Position numbers and translations under genes: made by a program. Shown piece after piece: positions 12,782-25,285 of a DNA stretch of 64,000 nucleotides. This stretch comes from Macrolepiota albuminosa (Eukaryota > Basidiomycota > Agaricomycetes > Agaricales > Agaricaceae): positions 2,170,001-2,234,000 of the forward strand of contig JAMWFC010000046.1 in assembly GCA_027475525.1 (NCBI GenBank), given 5' to 3'. Numbering within the stretch: the first letter of the stretch is position 1; every line of letters starts with the position of its first letter. The notes under the pieces are model-generated. The model was not told the origin of the DNA, searched no databases, and saw nothing but the letters and a program-made list of their open reading frames with translations.

Positions 12782-14074
12782 AGAAGCCGCATGATCCAGT
12801 CCAGTCAGGTGGCGTACTAGGCGGCCGGATAGGCGGACCGTATATGTCACCCGCGTCCCAGGCCATAGGTATTAGTGCGACAGGTAACAGCCAAGTGGCA
12901 GACAGGACCACGCCGTTTCCTGGGAACAATAAATATCACGGCCGATATGGAGTAGACGGAGATCCGAAATAAAGTTTGTTTTTCTATGAGAGACAAAAGA
13001 CAAAAGAGGTCAGGGGATGACCGTACCTTTGTCGCACGCGGATATCCTCGTCCAGCTCCATGCTATGAAGACACCGATATAGCTGAGGAGGGGTGACAAA
13101 CGCCGAAGAACTTTGACAGTCGGCATCATCGGCGCGGGAATCACCATTGTCGGTACCTTCTTCAAAAACCACGTAAGGGCTGTGGTGATCATTGCTGCGC
13201 GTTGAGTAGCCTTTATCTGACCCGAGCTAAGAGTCGCCATTACAGGTGGAGGAAGGTATAACCTATATCCCCACCAAGTAGTAAGCACGGAAATTTTAGT
13301 CGTTGAAGGTACCCATTGTGTATCCATTGTTGCGGGAGGCGGTACATGGCTTCCTTGGTCAGCATTGGTAACCTCTGTAGACTTTGCAATCTCGACCTCC
13401 GAGTCTTCTGCGGGCTCAAGTGGGGAATACAACATCACAGCCTTCTCGGCATGCTCGGTGGGTCGTGCAGCCGAATCTGGATGCGTCGGTGGCGGTCCAG
13501 AGATCTGTTCTCTAGATTTGTGTGCGAATCCAGGTTCCATACCTTCCAAAGCAGACCAAACGCTCTGCCTGCGTGCTCCACGACTTGGCATCGGAACGCC
13601 CGAGTCGTCGCCATTCATTACGTTCTCTGAGGATAACAGCCTCATCGTCTTAGCATCTACGTTCTCCGGAATCGGCGGGCCTCTCCCATCAATAGGAGGG
13701 GAAATGCTGGTGCTGGTGCTGGTGCCGTCTTGGCTACCTTGCTCTGGAGGACTCATTCCGATGGCAGCAGTTACGCTTGGTGGCAGAGACTGTATCATCT
13801 GCCGGATCTTGAGCGCGAATGTCTTTGGCTCCGGAATGTCCTCTTGAGGTTCAGCTGTAGTCCCAGAGTCATTATCTGCGTTTGCTGCGTCTGCTGCTAT
13901 ATAGGGGTTTGAAATGTCGTTGATCTGCCATGAAGGAGGTGGAAAGACAATTTTGGGCTGGGTTTTTATTCCCAGGCGGTCTCCTGCGAACTGTTTGAAG
14001 CGAGAGATAGCTGTGGGCTTAGACGTGGTTGCCGTGTGAGGTGTTGAAGAAGAAGGTGCGTTGTAGGTTGTCAT
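12774..14074 (-). CDS. Hypothetical protein with C-terminal membrane segments
   Basis: Function unknown. The ATG at 14074 opens a ~350-codon exon (to 13027): a Ser/Thr/Pro-rich, probably disordered N-terminal two thirds, then a hydrophobic C-terminal region (SPLLSYIGVFIAWSW near 13060). I join it by a 107-nt intron (13026-12920) to a second exon from 12919, which gives a second hydrophobic segment, VVLSATWLLPVALIPMAW, then a Pro-rich tail and a TGA at 12774-12776. Two adjacent hydrophobic stretches suggest a tail-anchored or hairpin membrane protein. The join is supported by frame and the continuous membrane segment only, and duplication C sits on the stop codon, so the 3' end is tentative. 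Confidence 0.6.
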
Positions 14075-16377
14075 TGATGAGTCTCTAAGAGGTTCGAGAA
14101 TGTGATGGATTTGATAAGACTGATTGAGTTATTATTATCTTACGTCATAATATTCTTGCATGGGTCAGGAAAGTGACATCGTACTCACCCATGGCTTGTT
14201 ATCTTAGATTTGCATTCAGACCCGAGTTCTCAGTATCGAGTGTCGCAGACAGGATACTGCCCATACGGGCTTTAGTTCTGAGATTGATGTAAAGGCGTAT
14301 TCCATGGGTAGGGAGTTCTTCCAGCGCACAGGTATACACACACCACGGCACTTCCTGTACGTCCCCATATGTAACCTGGAGCTGTTTTCGGCATGGTGCC
14401 ATTGTCTTTTTGAGAGCAGTCGGGCAAAAGGTCCCACATTCTGCCCGCGCTGCTACTTGCACTTCCACTTACATCGCACCCACTCGCAGCAGAACGGGTG
14501 AGCGGTGTCGCTCTTTAACCACTACCAACTTAATTATCAATCTTCAGAGTATTACCCACCATTTTTCATTTCGTACACTCTCAAAGTGAGATCTTCCCCC
14601 TTTCAATGATTTATACTCATCTCGCACCATGAAAACCTAAACTTCTCTGTTCTGATAAGGCTTAGTTGTTTTGTCAAGTTCTCTTTCTAGTGTACGTTAC
14701 TACCAACGTGCGGCTTTCTCACCAGTTCTGTAATTCACACCAGCGTTAATTTGTGTATTTTTAAACCCTCCATCCTTGCCATTGATAGTATATTTTCATA
14801 GTATTTGAGGGATCTGCACAGCCACCATGATAAGAATCACTCCATCAAATAGCAGGCACCCAGATGCTATAACGTTCCACCTCATTGTGCCAAAAGATTG
14901 TATAGGCGGATATGTTTAGCTTGCTAAACGCTTTTGAATACCGTATAGAAGTCAGGAGCAATCCAGCAAGGGGAGAAATTGCTCCGAACACCGGCCGAAT
15001 TTTGCCCAACCTTGATCAGGCGTCTTCGGTGTCCATATGTCTTCTGTTCCACACCACAAGCCACTTGTCATCTGCCGTACATGAGGCAAAGCTACTTGTG
15101 CAGACAGAGTACCCCTTTGCACGTTCGATTTCATAATAGGCAAACTGTACCCTCAGCTTCAACATCTTGCAAAGACTCTAGGACGCAGCGACATTTGCGA
15201 TTGGTGGCAGTCAAGTGTCTTTTCATCTCTACTTCATAGAACCACGTGGCAATCAGCGTTGGCGTTGGGCATCGAAACTGGTCTCCCTCTTACAACGATG
15301 TCATACTCACAGAAATTCTTCACATGTTAAAGCATTTTTGCTCTGCCGTCAAGCCCCGCATGCCTTTCTCTCGCTAAAGCCATCACTGTCTATATACGCC
15401 AACATATTCACTCCTATCAGGATTCTATCAAAGCCTCGCATTGACGATACGTACAACGGATCCGCACCCAGCAAGTCACCAACATCATACTGACCATTTA
15501 CAGCCATGTCTCCTTATATCTATTCTCAAGGGCTATAATTAACTCATCAAAAGGGGCAAGGCAAACATCTCAGCGACATTCTAGCATTTATTTTTCTGAT
15601 CCTTCATCCGGAAGCAATATAGATTCTGGGGGACAAAGTCCCAAGAGATGTCCGGTCCGACAGTCGTGAGTCCTTTTTCTGCGAATTAAGCAATACCTTT
15701 CTTGTTCTGCTGGTACATAAGTACTGCAAATGGTCAATGTTTTTCCTCCCTCGGGAAATTGGGAGGAAGAAACGTGTCATGCCATTTTTAGTGCACATGG
15801 TTTCTGAGTCCCAATCGGGACCGATTCATGACAGTTCTACGCTTGTCACAGCCCGAAATACATCCCCCATTCCTTCTGTCCCTCCCTTCTGCAGGACGCC
15901 ACAATAGATTAGAAAGAAGAAAATGATATTATGACATTTGGTTTCTATGGTCATCTAGACAATGATAGGTGAAGGGTACAAAAGTATATGATAGTGTGGC
16001 CGATTCAACCCTGGGCGCAACATCCCCCTTGCCCGAATTATCACTGATCATGGCGGGGTTCCAACATTTATTTACATGTGTTGGTCAACCATAAACTCTT
16101 TGAACTTGCCTTTCGACCCATCACATGCCTTCGAAAGACATCTTCCATCTATCGCAGCTGTGCCTTGAAAAAAGGGATGCTATCTATACTCTCCCACTGA
16201 TTTCTCCTTCAGGCGTAATAGTGGGTTAATTTTCATAATATGTTGTTTGTCGAGTAAAAGCAATTGCATACCAGCTCGATCCCATCGAATATGGCATGGG
16301 ATTTCAAAGGGGCGAGACGAACGAGTTCATTGGCTCTAAATCAAACAGATTGAGATGTGAGCGAGTTTACTGTCATC
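14075..16377. other. Intergenic region between divergent genes, nothing recognised
   Basis: About 2.3 kb between the start of the 12774-14074 gene (-) and the gene at 16378 (+). It is AT-rich with short open frames only; an 89-codon minus frame near 14200-14468 has no ATG and no recognisable domain. Confidence 0.5.
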
Positions 16378-16985
16378 ATGCTATTGGATACAATATATGA
16401 GCGCTTTACAGTACAAGAGAATATGGCTAGAGCTTTCAATGACAGGAAGTGGACGCTTGTTCCTGAAAAAGAACACCTTGATTATCTCGTTGACCTTTGG
16501 TGGGACAATCTTCATTCTTGTCCTCCAAAGCAAAGGACAAGATATACTCCGGTATGTAATTTTTTCTGCACCTTGGTAAGCTCTTCTGACATTTGTCCCA
16601 GCTAGAGAAAGGTCTTCATGTGTCTAAATCTGGTCGCACTTTCTATCCGTACAGCCTCTATCGGCTTGAATCATTTCCTATCTATACTACCAATGGGACT
16701 CTTACTCAGAGTGGCACGACATGTGTTTGGTCATCTATCCCTCCATATATGTGGCTGGTCATTGCTGCTAGTTTCTTGAGGGGTCAATTTACTTCTGTTC
16801 GTATGGATCTCGGCTCACAAAAATTGAGCATTCGCTTTGTCTATGACATGCTACAGACATCATTGCCCAGCATTTTCATCTCTACCAAGCCACAGCCCCA
16901 AAGGCCGCTACCTTTTGTTAAGCAAGAGGTAGAGGAACAATTACAGGATGCTCTTCCGATGTGCCCAGAACCTCTGTCTAAATAA
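16378..16985 (+). CDS. Small hypothetical protein, two exons
   Basis: No family recognised. The first in-frame ATG is at 16378; exon 1 runs to 16551, a 50-nt intron (16552-16601, GTATGT...CAG) follows, and exon 2 ends with a TAA at 16985, about 185 residues in all. The protein is rich in aromatic residues (HLDYLVDLWWDNL, GRTFYPYSLYRLESFPIY) and has a Pro/Glu C-terminus, with no clear signal peptide. It may lack a 5' exon. It converges on the interrupted minus-strand gene that ends at 17161, with 175 bp between them. The clean splice is the main argument that it is a gene. Confidence 0.5.
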
Positions 16986-17412
16986 TGATTGACATGTGGC
17001 ATATGTTCTGAGTTTACACTGTTATAGTTACACGTTGAAAATATGTACTGAATCATGTAGTAGGCATCCCTAACTGCCTTTCGTTGTGACTTTGTGTATG
17101 CTTGAAGCAGAGTGGACGAAGACAAGTATTGAGTATCTAAGCATCGATGTTGCGAGAAGTTCACGATATTCGTCTCCGTGAGCGAAGTTGAAGTGGGCTA
17201 TCCCTTCTCCCTAATTCACTTCCTGTTCCGTCGTTGACATATTCTGAAGACAAATCTGATGACTCTGGCGGCCCAGACCTACCCATCTCATCCTCATCAT
17301 CATCATCAGCATCATCTGAAACTGATCCTAGAGATTGGGCTGTTTGGGAAAGGTCTTCGGCAGGCAATTGCGACTTACAGAGCAAGAGACCAAAACTGTT
17401 CTTGACGTAGAC

Positions 17413-17930
17413 TGTAAGGGCGACCTCTAGAGGCTGTGGCTCAGTCACACAGCTGGCAGAGGGAGATCCAAAGTGTATTAGAATATATACTGACAATATC
17501 AAGGTAGCTACTCACCTGGCAGAGGGAGATCCAAAGAGAACAAGTCTGGGGATTCCCTATGCCAGGTTGGACGCTTCTGGGGCCTCTGAAGCGTGGGAAA
17601 CAACTGTACAGTACAACAAAACCTTAAAAACTCGAAAATTGACTAACCAAACAAGTGTGCAAACAAGGGAGGAAAACTCCGGACTTTAGAAGTCAGAAAG
17701 GCAAACTCCGGCTTATCTAAGCAGCCTGGAGCGGTGCTGAAGGGCCCACACTTGTCTGAGTGATAGCTAAAGAACCAGAGCACCTCAAAGGTTGAGAATA
17801 GTACCAACAGATAGTGTTGAAGAAGTAGTAACAGCAAAATGAGAGAATGGTAGAAGAAATAAGCAAGTGAATGAAAGGAGAGTGAAGAAATAAGGAGTGA
17901 AAGAAGAAAGGAATGAGGGGTCCCCTGACA
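17413..17930 (-). repeat. Element 1 3' LTR (518 bp)
   Basis: Left-hand LTR, the 3' LTR in element orientation. Ends TG...CA; same length and sequence as the copy at 23465-23982. Confidence 0.95.
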
Positions 17931-17946
17931 TCACCCCCCCTCTAGA
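17931..17946 (-). other. Element 1 polypurine tract
   Basis: Minus strand reads AGAGGGGGGGTGA immediately before the 3' LTR, the expected position of the plus-strand primer for reverse transcription. Confidence 0.8.
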
Positions 17947-20900
17947 GTGCGGCGTCTCGACGTGCTGGATAGAAGTAGTTCTGGATGGCCTGGTCTACTT
18001 TGGAAAGAGAATAGAGGCCTCTGATTGCCCGAGGAGCATCAGGATGCTGTTGATAGAATTCCCGGACCAAGGCAGGGGCATGGACATTCTCTTGTGGCTC
18101 CCAGGAAACGTCCTCGATTCCATAGCCCTTCCACTTGACCTTGAACTGAAGCTTATTCCTAAAGAGTCGGCTGTCTAGGATCCGTTCCACTTCGTACTCT
18201 TCTTGGTTGTTTACCAGAACTGGTGGTGGAGGTGGCTGTGGACGTCGACCTGGAATTGGATCCTCTGGGGCTGGAGAAAGCTTCACCACATTGAAGACTG
18301 GATGGAGTCAACTCATTCCACTAGGCAGCTTGAGTCGATAGGCAAGTGGGCCTACCTGTCTTACTATAGGGAAGGGGCCTAGATGACGGTGAGAGAGCTT
18401 CTGAGAAGGTCGGGTAGTGGCAATGTCAGAGGCATCCAGGTAGACTCGATCTCCAGGCTTGTACTTGGGGGCTGGAGTTCGTCCACGATCATAGTAGCGG
18501 GCCATGTCATCCTTTGCCTTAGCTAAAGCTGCCTTGGCCTCCTCCTGGGCTGCCTTCATCCGATCTATGAACTCATTGACCGCTTCATTCTCTGAAGGTC
18601 GTTTACGAGGCTCAAATCCCATCCGAGGATGTCAACCAGTATCTAGAAGGAAAGGAGACATCTGGGTGGCAGCGTGTACACGGTTGTTGTACTGGAACTC
18701 TGCCTCTAGTAATAGATCGTCCCAGTCATCCTGTCGTTCATTGCAGAAGAGCCGGAGATACTGTTCTAGCTCCTGGTTGACACGCTCAGTCTGGCCATCA
18801 GACTGGGGGTGGTAGGCTGTGGAGGTGTGGAGTTTGACATGGAGGAGGCGATACAGTTCTCTCGTAAACTCTGCCACAAACTGAGGTCCGCGGTCTGAGA
18901 CATAAGCATCTGACAACCCATGGAGCTTCCAGACATGCTTCCGGTACAGATTGGCAGCGCCCATGGCTGAGCAAGTAGTGTGTGTTGGAATAAAATGAGC
19001 ACGCTTGCCACAGAGATCCACTACCACCATGATCGCATCATATCCATGAGAATCAGGTAACTCAACAATGAAGTCTACCGAGGCCACACTCCAACGCTCA
19101 GCTGGGATAGGCAATGGATGAAGCTGTCCCATAGGAGGCTGACGACGAGGCTTAGTCCGAAGGCAAAGATCACAGGTGGAGGTGTAAGAGCCAATATACC
19201 GTGACATTTGAGGCCACCAGTAATTCCGCGAAACCAGCTCCAGTGTCTTCCATCTGCCAGGATGTCCTGCAACTCGAGAGTCATGATGCTGCTCCACAAT
19301 CCGCCTCCGGAGGTCTGGCAGGTTGGGAACATAAATGCGTCCCTGGAAGGTGAGAAGACCATTCTCCAGAGACCACTCGTCGGTGCGGACAGACTTCACT
19401 CCAGCTTTCTCTCGAGCATGCAAGGCCATGGCAGCCTTAGCTACCAGATCTTCTTGAGCACCCTCCCGGTTACCTCGTCGGATGTCTCGAAGGATGCTCA
19501 CTTCTTCTCCCTGGCCAACCACACCTTCTAGAGCACGGATAGCAAATAGTTCTGGCTTCAGAAGTACAATATTGTCATTGTCACTAGCTCCTGAACCATG
19601 GTCTGCTCGCCTAGAAAGCGCATCTGGCTTACCCATGCTCCGTCCCGGTTTGTGATGCAGAGAGAAGTCGAAGTTGGCCAGATACAAGGACCATCGAGCC
19701 TGTCGGCGGTTGAGTTTCTTGGCCGTCCGAAAGTACTCTAAGTTCTTGTGATCAGTCCACACCTCGAATTTATGCCTGGCACCCTCAAGGAAATGTCGCC
19801 ACTCCTCAAATGACCGAATGATAGCTAGCATCTCCTTGTCATGGATCTCATAATTTCGCTCCACGGCATTGAGACTCTTGGAGTAGAAAGCCACAGGATG
19901 CCACTTACCATCCTCCCTTGACTGTTGAGAGAGAACGGCCCCAGTAGCAAAATCTGAGCTATCAGCTTCGACACGGAAGGGAGAGTCATCATCTGGGAAT
20001 ATAAGGACAGGCTTTGAAGTGACTGCCTGTTTGAGGGCATCAAAGGCTGTCTGCTGTGCTGCATCCCAGTGCCAAGGAGTGTCCTTAGTGGTGAGATCGA
20101 AGAGGGGCCGGGCATGGTGTGAGAAATCCTGAATAAACCTCCGGTAGAAGTTGGTAAAACCCAGGAAGGCCTGAACCTCCTTCTTGTTCTTAGGCTCTGG
20201 CCACTCCGCTACACCAGCCACCTTGACTGGGTCCATCTCAGCCATTCCATGAGAGATGATCAGTCCAAGATATTCAACCTTAGTCTGCTCAAACTCACAC
20301 TTCTCTGGCTTAAGATAGAGCTGGTGCTGGCGAAGACGTTCCAGTACGATGCGTGTAATCCGACGATGCTCCTCTAGAGTCTTGGTATAGATGAGAATAT
20401 CGTCGAGGTATACACACACAACACCTTCCGCTATGAGGTCTCGGAAAATGTCGTTCATCATGGTCTGGAAGGTGGCAGGGCTATTAGTGAGGCCAAAGAA
20501 CATTACCAGAGGTTCAAAGAGTCCACGATTTGTTCAGAATGCTCCCTTCCACTCATCTCCTTCTTTGATGCGCACATTGTTGTAGCCCCAGCGGACATCC
20601 AACTTGGTAAAGTAGCGCGCACCTCGGAGGTTGTTGACAAGCTCTGAAATGAGTGGTAAGGGGTAGCGATTCTTCACAGTCATCGCATTCAAGACTCGGT
20701 AGTCCTGAACCAGACGTAGAGATCCATCCTTCTTCTTAATGAAGAAGACTGGAGAGGCCATCGGAGACTTTGAGGGACGGATGCGACCAGAGTCTAAATT
20801 CTCCTGCAAAAAGGCATCAAGCTCATCCTGTTCTCTGGGAGAGAGTGGGTAGACCTTGCAGCTAGAGGGCTCAGCATTGGGTGTAAGCTCAATTGCATGG

Positions 20901-22000
20901 TCCCACTGCTTACGCTCTGGCAGGGAGTCAAATGATGCCTTAGAGAAAACATCCTCAAAGTCTTGCAGGTGATGAGGAACCGCATCTCGGAACGACTTAG
21001 GAGCAGAGTTGGCAGCAAATGCCTGAGCTAGCCGCTGGGAGGTAGTTTGGCTAGCTCTGATCTCTGCTACAGTTGGTGGAGGTCGTAACGTAGTTGCATA
21101 AATCCTATCACCTGTCTCGATAGCCTCGTCTGGAGACTCTGGGTCAGGAGCGCATCCAAATTCACCCTCACGTCCATCTTCCATCTGGGCTTCACTCACT
21201 ACACCTCGAACGTCCTCATAGAGGGCCTCTCTATAAGGGAACGCCAAGGGAGGAGGATCCAGTAGGTCAAGGTCTGCAAAGGGGAGGTGTCCAACTCGGC
21301 AAGCCCGGATAGCAGCACGCTCACGGACTGACTCTCTGCGCTCCTCTCTCACTTCCTTAGCACATGTGGAACACCGTCGAGGGCAGCGGCTCATGCTCAC
21401 CTTACCCTTGGCCCAGTCAATCTCAGGATTGTGATCACGCAGCCAGGAGAACCCAAGTATCATGTCCTGCTTTCCTAGGCTGGTAACTGCAAAGACTGCA
21501 CGCTCAGAATGAGTCTGATAACGAAGGACTAAATCCACCACTGAGCGGATGGATCCAGCTTCATTGAGCGTACCGTCAATGTTATAGACTGGAATAGGGT
21601 GAGAGAGGGGATGGGTAGTGAGCCGGTGTTGTTCCACATAACGGGTGTCTAGGAAGAGTCCAGTAGTGCCACTGTCCAAGAGAGCTATGACGCTTCGAGT
21701 CTGCTGAGTGTCAGTTGTCTCAATCTCCACATTCAGACGCAGAGAGTTGGGAGAGGGAGTAGAAGCAACAACATAGCGACGGGGAAGGCGTCGTTCCCAA
21801 GCTGGAACACGTGGTCGTCGGACAGGAGAAGGAGGAGAAGAAGTCTTAGCGGCGGCTTGGACCAAGGGGGTATTTTGTACGTCGGAGGGGGTGCTTACAG
21901 TTTCAGTCAGAGAATCAGGAGTAGGGAGCGATACATTAGAAGACTCTACTGATTGACATGTAAACTGATTAGCACCAGGCGGCGGAGGCGTACAACTCAT
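17942..22000 (-). pseudogene. pol: Element 1 pol (PR-RT-RNase H-IN-chromodomain), three in-frame TGA codons
   Basis: Own ATG at 22000. Protease active site ALLDSGTTGLF (~21675); RT from ~20880 with [10 protein letters not shown] at ~20410; RNase H near 20000-19700 (FRVEADSSDFATGAVLSQ); integrase with HHCC finger (HHDSRVAGHPGRWKTLEL ... CDLCLRTK), catalytic SVDFIVELP, YVSDRGPQFV and the D-35-E glutamate in [16 protein letters not shown] near 18770; GPF motif near 18390; chromodomain YEVERILDSRLFRNKLQF...KWKGYG at 18200-18080. Frame is interrupted by TGA at 20534-20536, 18630-18632 and 18308-18310, at sites where the family has Arg, Trp and Arg. All sit in the same frame, so these are point mutations, not frameshifts. 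Confidence 0.9.
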
Positions 22001-22008
22001 CCGTCGCT

Positions 22009-23350
22009 CTATTGAAAACCCTCCCCTGCCGAACCAAAGGACCCATCCGATGGTTCTGCTACAGCTTCCACAGGACCCAAGGACTCCTCCAGGGGTTCTG
22101 CTTCAGTCTGTACATCTGGGGAGGGGTTTCCTCGAACGTCTCAGGCAGCAAGGAGCTGGAGAAGGAGCTCCTCCTGCTCTGAAGCTGAGAGATAGTGCAC
22201 CTCTAACCCCTGGGGACAATACCGAGCGAAGTGACCAGGCTTTCCACAGTGACGGCAGAGGAGAGGAAGGGAGGAACGTTGACGAGAGGCATCAACATCC
22301 ATAGGTACTCCCCAGGCTTTCCACAGTGACGGCAGAGGAGAGGAAGGGAGGAACGTTGACGAGAGGCATCAACATCCATAGGTACTCCAAAGGAAGAGGA
22401 CGTGCTGCAGGTACCTGAGCTGGGGGTGGAGCGCGAAATGGAAGGGAAGGCTGGATGGGATGACGAGCAGAAAAGGATGCCTGTGGAGTGGAGCGAGGGG
22501 CAGTTCCACGGTGGAGCTCACGTCGTAACTCCATGAGCTGCCACTGATCACGTGCTACCTGATACCAGGTCTCGATACTCGTGTCATCAGGTCGTCCCTC
22601 AGCCATGCTGTCGATCCGATCCATGAGAGAGGGAAGGAGGCCATCTCGGAAGGTGAGACAGAGCTGAAGACCATCCGGATAACAGGCCTGTTCAGCAAGA
22701 GCTCTGAAGGAGTCGATGTACTCATCTAGGGTCCGCTTCCCCTGCCCATATCGATGAGGGTCTCGGAGAGTGAGGGCTGCCACCTTAGCAGGGTCCAAGG
22801 GGAAGAACTCTGTCCGAAACTCCTTCTCAAACTGATCCCAACTTCCAAAACTCTCTACTCCTCCAGGACGTCGAAAGACTCGTAGCGCATATGTTGAAGC
22901 TCGCCCAGACTTCATGTAAGAAAGAACCCAAGCGATTTTGAGAGCATCAGAGGGGAAAGCCTCACCACTGAGCTGAATATAGGTGATGCAGGACTGCAGG
23001 AAACGCTCGCCTATCGCTCGGTCACCATTGAATGCGTCTGGGAGTGCTGGGCGAGGAATATTGGCATGAACTGGGGGGGAGGCCCCAAAGCGAGGGACTG
23101 GGGGTGTGCCAGCCCTAACTGGAGGTGCCTGGAGAGGGGTAGGAGTGAGAGGGAGGCGCTCTAAGAGGGCCTGAAGGGAATGGGAGATAGTGTCTGTGGC
23201 CTGACGTAATCCAGCAAGTTCGGTGGTGTGGAGGGTGAGGGAAGCTTGAGTGGTCTGCACCTGAGTCTCCAGAGCAAGCAAGCGACCCCAGGCATCATCC
23301 TGAGGGGCAGAAGCGTCCAGGGGAGTGTCTGAGGGGGCTGGTTGGGTCAT
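22009..23350 (-). pseudogene. gag: Element 1 gag with CCHC zinc knuckle, frameshifted
   Basis: ATG at 23350 (MTQPAPSDTPLD), capsid-like central part (NAFNGDRAIGERFLQSC region) and a CCHC knuckle CRHCGKPGHFARYC at ~22262-22220 in a different frame from the N-terminal part. A one-base shift lies near 22390-22400, at the edge of duplication D. After the knuckle a TGA at 22141-22143 stands where the frame otherwise continues to a TAG at 22009. Both lesions may be sequence error as well as decay. Confidence 0.8.
22235..22388. repeat. 77-bp exact tandem duplication (D) in element 1 gag
   Basis: Units 22235-22311 and 22312-22388; it duplicates part of the zinc-knuckle coding region and breaks gag. 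Confidence 0.95.
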
Positions 23351-23464
23351 AGAAGCAACAGAGGGGCAGGGAGTAATCCAGTGGGGGAGGGACCTAAAGG
23401 GGCAAGAGAGGGCTCAAGCAGGCTGAAGGGGGCTCCCAGACCGAAATGTAGAGACTTGTTCTGC

Positions 23465-23982
23465 TGTAAGGGCGACCTCTAGAGGCTGTGGCTCAGTCAC
23501 ACAGCTGGCAGAGGGAGATCCAAAGTGTATTAGAATATATACTGACAATATCAAGGTAGCTACTCACCTGGCAGAGGGAGATCCAAAGAGAACAAGTCTG
23601 GGGATTCCCTATGCCAGGTTGGACGCTTCTGGGGCCTCTGAAGCGTGGGAAACAACTGTACAGTACAACAAAACCTTAAAAACTCGAAAATTGACTAACC
23701 AAACAAGTGTGCAAACAAGGGAGGAAAACTCCGGACTTTAGAAGTCAGAAAGGCAAACTCCGGCTTATCTAAGCAGCCTGGAGCGGTGCTGAAGGGCCCA
23801 CACTTGTCTGAGTGATAGCTAAAGAACCAGAGCACCTCAAAGGTTGAGAATAGTACCAACAGATAGTGTTGAAGAAGTAGTAACAGCAAAATGAGAGAAT
23901 GGTAGAAGAAATAAGCAAGTGAATGAAAGGAGAGTGAAGAAATAAGGAGTGAAAGAAGAAAGGAATGAGGGGTCCCCTGACA
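23465..23982 (-). repeat. Element 1 5' LTR (518 bp)
   Basis: Right-hand LTR, followed on the plus strand by the TAGAC target duplication. It should hold the element promoter. Confidence 0.95.
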
Positions 23983-25285
23983 TAGACATCTGATTGGACA
24001 CCTGGATTTTTCAAGGACCTCTTATCCAAATCGTCTTCCTCCTCTGAGTCCGTGTGATGTTCATGTTCAGAGTCATCAGAATTGTACTGTGCAACATAAG
24101 CCACAGCTTTCCCTGACTCATACTTGCCTACTCGATAATTATACTTGTCCTCTGGTAGCCCAAGCACAGTCTCGCCATGACTGCTTATCCTGGTGGTCCG
24201 TCCTGTTCTTCTTTTGAAATAGTTCAGGACGCATGCACTGTTTACATAATCATTGAGGAGGGTTGCACCCTGTAAGAACAGCTCCCATTGGCTGGCTTTC
24301 CAATTCGAGTCATACCATTGCTGTTCGACCGTGCTCAAGTTCTTTAGTTGTTCCTGAATATTGGCCAGAATGAAGATAGGGCTGGCTGCAGTCTTAAAAG
24401 GGATTGCAAAGGGGTGCTTGAAGACTTGATACGAGTCAGTTGTGTGCAAATGACCATTCAAGTCTTCCACCATATCATGGACCATAATTGCTTCGTGTTT
24501 ATCACATTTGTTAGTTGCCATGAGAGTAACTGGCCAGCCTCCTTCAGGCATCTCTTTATTGAGGTCCTGGTTAAAATAAGATTGGATGATAAAGATGGAT
24601 TATGGGACTACACACCGTGAGGATACGTTGCCTTTTTCTAGCAGAAGAATTGACAAGCAACTTCTTCTTAACAATCTCAAGGATGTTTCCATCTAGCAAA
24701 AAGGTGACAAGATGTGCATCCAGCAATCGGTGGATGTACACATTCACTATCAATGTAAGTCTTGAGTTGAATGAGTATATTCATAGTCAAACTTGACATA
24801 CAGGGCATGATATTCAGTCGGCAATCGATATGAAATGTCCCCCTGTAAGCATGACCCATCATTCACGCCCAACGATTCATCTGAAAGCATCAATATTTTA
24901 GTCAGTGTATCAGTAAGGCTGCTCAACATTGGTATCACGTACATCATCTCTTTCATGAGTATCTTTATGAGGCTTCATGTGGGCAAATTCCACGAGGGAT
25001 GGAGCAGCCATGCTGGACTTATTAGTGATGGCACAGGTTTGTATCAGGAATTTATTGTAGAATCGATGTTCCATCACACGCTTTTTAACTGTATTGTCTC
25101 GAGCAACAGCTTGCGTCTCTGGCGTCTGATACAGCTGATTCGTCAATTGGAAAGGGAGAGCCTGAGTCGTCTGCACAGGCGTTTGCCAAGTTTGAGCTGG
25201 CTGCATCATGTGTCCTTAGGGCTGCCACCAGTTTTGCTCTTTAGAATAGACTTTAAAAGGACGAGATTGAAGCTCTGGGGCTATT

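Larger units (their letters stand above)
17413..23982 (-). mobile_element. Ty3/gypsy chromovirus LTR retrotransposon (element 1), full length, 6570 bp
   Basis: 518-bp LTRs at 17413-17930 and 23465-23982 start TGTAAGGG and end CCCTGACA, and appear identical base for base when read side by side. The 5-bp target duplication TAGAC is at 17408-17412 and 23983-23987. Internal order on the minus strand: gag with CCHC knuckle, protease, reverse transcriptase, RNase H, integrase, chromodomain. The polypurine tract abuts the left (3') LTR. Four in-frame TGA codons and a gag frameshift make this copy defective as assembled. Unlike the other gypsy elements here it has no accessory gene: the chromodomain frame ends 11 bp from the LTR. 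Confidence 0.95.
17161..25209 (-). pseudogene. Multi-exon gene of unknown function split by LTR retrotransposon element 1
   Basis: Not recognised. Candidate start at ATG 25209 (MMQPAQTW); this first exon runs to about 24970 but its splice to the next could not be resolved. Later exons join well: ...LPTEYHAL / LTLIVNVYIHRLLDAHL by a 41-nt GTATGT intron, then ...QRILT / DLNKEMPEGGWP at ~24560. The last exon continues (KYNYRVGKYESGKAVAYVA, then an Asp/Glu-rich stretch) to codons QSDV at 23983. Element 1 intervenes, and the frame resumes across one copy of the target site as YVKNSFGLLLC at 17412, ending with an acidic tail at 17161. The perfect frame continuity on removing element plus one TSD shows the exon was intact when hit. 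Element 2 sits 76 bp before the start. The gene is probably dead in this haplotype. Confidence 0.6.

Noticed and set aside
14199..14468. 89-codon minus-strand frame as a gene
   Set aside because: It lacks an ATG, has no recognisable motif, and no neighbouring exon joins it.
17643..23889. Identical 64-codon frames in both LTRs of element 1
   Set aside because: Identical because the LTRs are identical; no ATG context or domain points to a protein.
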